Assembly (NCBI GenBank): GCA_013398295.1
Contig: VZSF01008968.1
Span: forward strand, 744,001 to 808,000
Source: Chionis minor
Lineage: Eukaryota > Chordata > Aves > Charadriiformes > Chionididae
DNA: 64,000 nt
Direction of reading: 5' to 3'
The number at the start of each line of letters is the position of its first letter. Position 1 is the first letter of the stretch. Both the position numbers and the translations under genes were made by a program. This document shows positions 60,401 to 64,000 of this stretch, in pieces. The notes under the pieces are model-generated. The model made no database searches, was not told the origin of the DNA, and saw only the letters and a program-made list of their open reading frames with translations.

Positions 60401-61783
60401 TGTTTCCTGCAAGTGAGTTTTGTCATTTCCCAACCCAGATATCAGAGGTTAAACTGACCTCACAACTGGGGGATACTTGCATTTGAATGTTTGGTAGTAC
60501 TGATGCAAAATTGTAATGCTAGTAAGCCATTAGGGCATGGACATTTTCACTCTCAAGCAGCAGTGACAGAAGGGTTTTCCTGCTTTTGCCACCATTTATC
60601 ACCAGGCACTCTGTGGTGATGGACCTCATGGTCCAGCACTTTCCTCTGAGGTACTTCATCCCTTGACAGAAACTTCAGCACAGGGTGGTGCTGGAAGGAA
60701 AGATAGCTTTGTCTCCTTTTTTGGGCATTACTTACTGATGTTAGCCCAACAGGTCCTTGAAATTGCTAATGCCTTAGTGTATCTAGTTCTTATCTGAGGG
60801 GAAAAAAAGGCTGCTGTGCTACATAAACCTGGCTGCACCATGCAGCAGGATAAGATTAAGGAAAAGCCTCCCATCATATGTATGCCAAATATTGCTAGCA
60901 CCATGCATAGGTAGAGTGTCTATCACTGTAATTCACAGCTTGAAAAGCATGGTAAAATAGAGTTACTAATGGAGCTAACAGTCAAAGGGAAGAGTCCTTT
61001 CCTGAGGTGTCAGGTTTTTGGTACTGCTTTCTGCTCTCTTTGCAATCTTGGGACAGAATTAAAGTCTTACTAGGCAGATGAAATAAAGGGTGGCATTAAT
61101 TAAAAAACCAAAACAACAAACCTCAAACCCTAAAAAACTAGTAAATGTACCAGTCACAGAATTCCTGCCACGTGCTAACGACAGCAAGATACCTACATAC
61201 CTACCTATCATTTTACTTTAAGTTCTAAGTTTATCTGAATTTTTTTGGCAAATGTTCCTGTCCATGTGTGTACTCGTTTACTATACCATTTGCAAACCCT
61301 GTAACATACAGATGATACAAAATAAAGTGAATAAAAATTAATAGATTCCCATTAATTTATTTTTTTATTTCTACTTTTATTACAAAACCCATTTTTTTTC
61401 TGTCTAGAAATAGTTTAGACATCAGAAGAATGCTTAGCAACTAGTGAATGTAGATTGCAGCCTGAGTGCTAAAGCAAAGTAATTCTGCATAATTTAATAG
61501 CCTCTCAATTTGATGAAAATTGGTTGCCAGATTGTTTAATCAAAAATTTGTCATTGTTTGTGCAATTCATTTCATATTAAAATACCAATAGTTTCTCCTC
61601 GTTTTGTTTGTAGAAAACCTGAAGAAAACCTTCAATAAGGTACAACTATTGCAGTATCAGGAGTTCATTGCAGAAAAGTGTCAGCCCATTCCACGTAATT
61701 TTACAAGGGATGGATCGTTACATTTCAGGTGAAGTTAATGGCACATGTGGCAGGAGCATTCTGCAGGTATTAAGCATATCTGA

Positions 61784-61825
61784 CAGAAAATACAAATCTA
61801 GTTTCAGAAAATACAAATGTAGTTT
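61784..61825. repeat. 21-bp tandem duplication, one mismatch
   Basis: The unit cagaaaatacaaatctagttt at 61784-61804 is followed at once by a copy with a single C to G change. It is a simple local duplication. Confidence 0.88.
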
Positions 61826-62467
61826 GAGGCTTACTGGTGGAATGTTTGCAGCTGTGAGCTCTTTATAAAGTGTGATCTTTAGGTTCCTCAGTAATCTTAG
61901 TCTTACGGTTTAAGATATTCATCAAACTTGTGAAGCAGAAAGCCAGCAAATGTTTAAATTACATGACTTTGGTAATTTACATTGACTTCCTATTCATCAT
62001 GTGAATTACAAAGAAAAAACCTACCAGTTGCTGTACCCACAAAACCTTTGATGATGAGGTTGGATAATGCTGAGTTCTCAGAGAGTCATTGTTCAGTTGC
62101 GTACAAAATATGATACACAAGACAGCTGAGAATACACTTTGTTAAAAAAAATCAACATAGTTCAAAAAAGCAATGCAGCATTATATGCTGCATTGTTCCT
62201 TGACAACTTATGTTCTGTGTGGTGAAAAACAGATGCAAACACAGGAATGCAGGATATCTATGAAGATTAAGAACCATGAAATGAAGCTGAAAGAAATACC
62301 ACATCCAAAGTCAAAATATGATGAGCAGAGGAGATGCCAAAAACATTATAATCTAAAGCCCCAGTTGCTATTTGAGCTTGAAATGTTTTCTTATGCTCTT
62401 GTGCTTCATGTAGAGATTTTAGACTTTCTTACTGTTGCATAAGCGGTCTAATATGTTCCCTGTTTTT

Positions 62468-62532
62468 CATTAGTAATTAGTAAAATTAGTAAAAATCTAG
62501 TAAAAATAAATAAATAAAATTAATTAGTAAAA
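62468..62532. repeat. TTAGTAAAA-type low-complexity repeat
   Basis: Repeated attagtaa and tagtaaaa units with an internal (AAAT)n part form a short AT-only imperfect array. Confidence 0.8.
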
Positions 62533-64000
62533 GGACTACCAACATGGTCCAAAGGGAATATTACACCATCACTTTAAGAGCTGTTAAGCATTGCCTTTCA
62601 TTTGTCTCAAAATCCAAAATCTAGAGTTAAATGGTAGTTTAGTTCCTAGCAAAGGAAGCAGTTGCTACTATTCTAGTCTGGGAGACAAGTCACTTTTTCT
62701 TTAATTGGACTAGGGAATTACAAGCACTGGAAAAGATTCCTGTTTTGAAGGAAGTTCTCGAAGGGATAATGGATGCCCTTGTTTCTTAGTTTATTGACTA
62801 AAAGGCCCTTTCTTGAATACTCTAGAAATAGTTCTCAATAAAAAGGTTGTGTTTTTTTCTAAACCTGCCTGGTAATGTGAACACAAATAACATGTTGAAG
62901 TTCCGTGAACAGTCAATTTTTCCAAAGAAATGTAAAGCATACTGTCATTAAAAACATTTCCAAAAGAACCGTTTCCAAACCCTAAATTTAGATCTAGTAC
63001 ACGTGTTTATTGAGTTCTTGAGGGTATGTATGTTGTGAGGTGTGAACCAATCCAGTAAGTATACCATAAACTGTATCTACAGAAGATTGCCAGGTTCCTG
63101 TGTGTATTGAGTGTGTTTGTAACCAACACTGCCAGTAAGTCCTTACAGGGACAGTTTGGAACATGGATCAACATGAAAAGTCAAGGTACTAGCTGAAATT
63201 TAAGCCCGTCTTATTCATAATTAAATAAAAGTTTAAAAGTGGCTAGTTTCTGCTGTAGGTTCATCACATTTCCAAAACACCAGGCAGTATAAAGTTAACA
63301 TTTTTTAGTTTTAATTTCACTGATAGTATGAGTGTGCCTACATACATGCATATATACTCAACTGCCCATATTGTTTGAAAAAGACTGTTTTGCCTTAATG
63401 CTTCATATGATGGATATGACACTCCTTTTTTGTCTGCGTATGGGCTGAATTCTACACACACTTTCTCCTTCAATTCAAACTCTGAGCACATCAAACCAGA
63501 ACAATACATACATAATGCTAAAGGCTTGCACTTTATATATGCATGCTTTCCTGCACATGATACTTTCCTGCAGGTCTTACAATTATAGCTGTGATATTTT
63601 TTTCTACTTTCAACACAGACTAAATGATAGCTTTGAGATTAAGTTTGAAAAACTGAAACGAACAGAACTGTCATCTATTTCTGTACATGCTGGTATTTAC
63701 CCTCAGGCTGTATCACACTTGGCATAGCCCTTTAAATCAAGTTTTTCAGAGTGAGGGAGAAGTCTCTCCTACCTGCCTTTTCCGCTGTCAGGTTCAGCGT
63801 AATTCAAGTATGGTTCAGCAAACTGAACTTGCATCAGTTATGTTGTTCGCTATTTTTCTTTGTCTTGGGACATGCTAGTTAAAATCTAACGCTCAAGGGT
63901 TTTTTGATATCTTTGCCTTTGTAAATGATTTTGAAGCAACTTTCCTGTGAGAGTCTGGACTGCTGTCTTGTATGGAAATTGTTGGGTTGGGAGATGAAAA

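Larger units (their letters stand above)
54429..64000. other. Unannotated AT-rich stretch to the window end
   Basis: No gene, RNA gene, CR1 or LTR is recognised in these 9.6 kb. The longest open frames are about 105-110 codons (55827-56156, 56808-57134, 60099-60416), have no recognisable motif and are in the range expected by chance. Two small repeats are listed separately. Confidence 0.55.

Noticed and set aside
60612..60640. tggacctcatggtcca short inverted repeat
   Set aside because: A 6-bp stem with a 4-base loop is expected often by chance in 64 kb.
1..64000. A bacterial- or phage-type defence or biosynthetic system
   Set aside because: There is no gene density, operon structure or ribosome binding site pattern; the repeats show this is vertebrate DNA.

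Overview
The window reads as nuclear DNA from a bird. It is AT-rich and has no operon-like gene packing. Five fragments of CR1, the dominant avian LINE, are present, two of them keeping the CR1 3' end of ATTCTATG/ATTCTGTG-type octamers. Three LTRs belong to one endogenous retrovirus (ERV) family of a type common in bird genomes, recognisable by the start TGTCCTGGTT. Repeats of these kinds cover roughly one seventh of the window. I recognise no host protein-coding exon, rRNA, tRNA or CRISPR array, so this looks like intergenic or intronic sequence. Nearly all short open frames outside the repeats look like chance.

Layout: 1-1456 holds nothing recognisable. 1457-3160 is a minus-strand CR1 3' half containing an exact 201-bp tandem copy separated by a single N at 1963, almost certainly an assembly overlap. 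3161-18267 is unannotated AT-rich sequence. 18268-20340 is a minus-strand CR1 that, unusually, keeps the 5' half (GC-rich 5' UTR, ORF1 with zinc-finger-like and esterase parts, start of the ORF2 endonuclease) and lacks the 3' half. 29350-29932 is a minus-strand ERV LTR. 37108-38275 is a minus-strand CR1 with an internal deletion across the reverse transcriptase active site and a 27-bp tandem duplication. 44288-44813 is a plus-strand CR1 3' end, also internally deleted. 46373-47585 is the 5' end of an ERV (short LTR, lysine-tRNA-type primer binding site, and a leader with an open frame for a protein with two hydrophobic segments). It is joined directly to a minus-strand CR1 ORF2 fragment at 47586-48920. 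52937-53700 is a GC-rich block that may be an unclassified LTR. 53886-54428 is a minus-strand LTR with a preserved TATA box. 54429-64000 holds only small simple repeats.

No multi-gene system is visible. The retroelement fragments do not work together; each is a separate, broken insertion. The most unusual items are the ERV leader ORF with its nearby 30-bp-period repeat, the ERV/CR1 fusion, the 3'-less CR1 and the assembly duplication. All family assignments rest on recognition by eye, without database searches.
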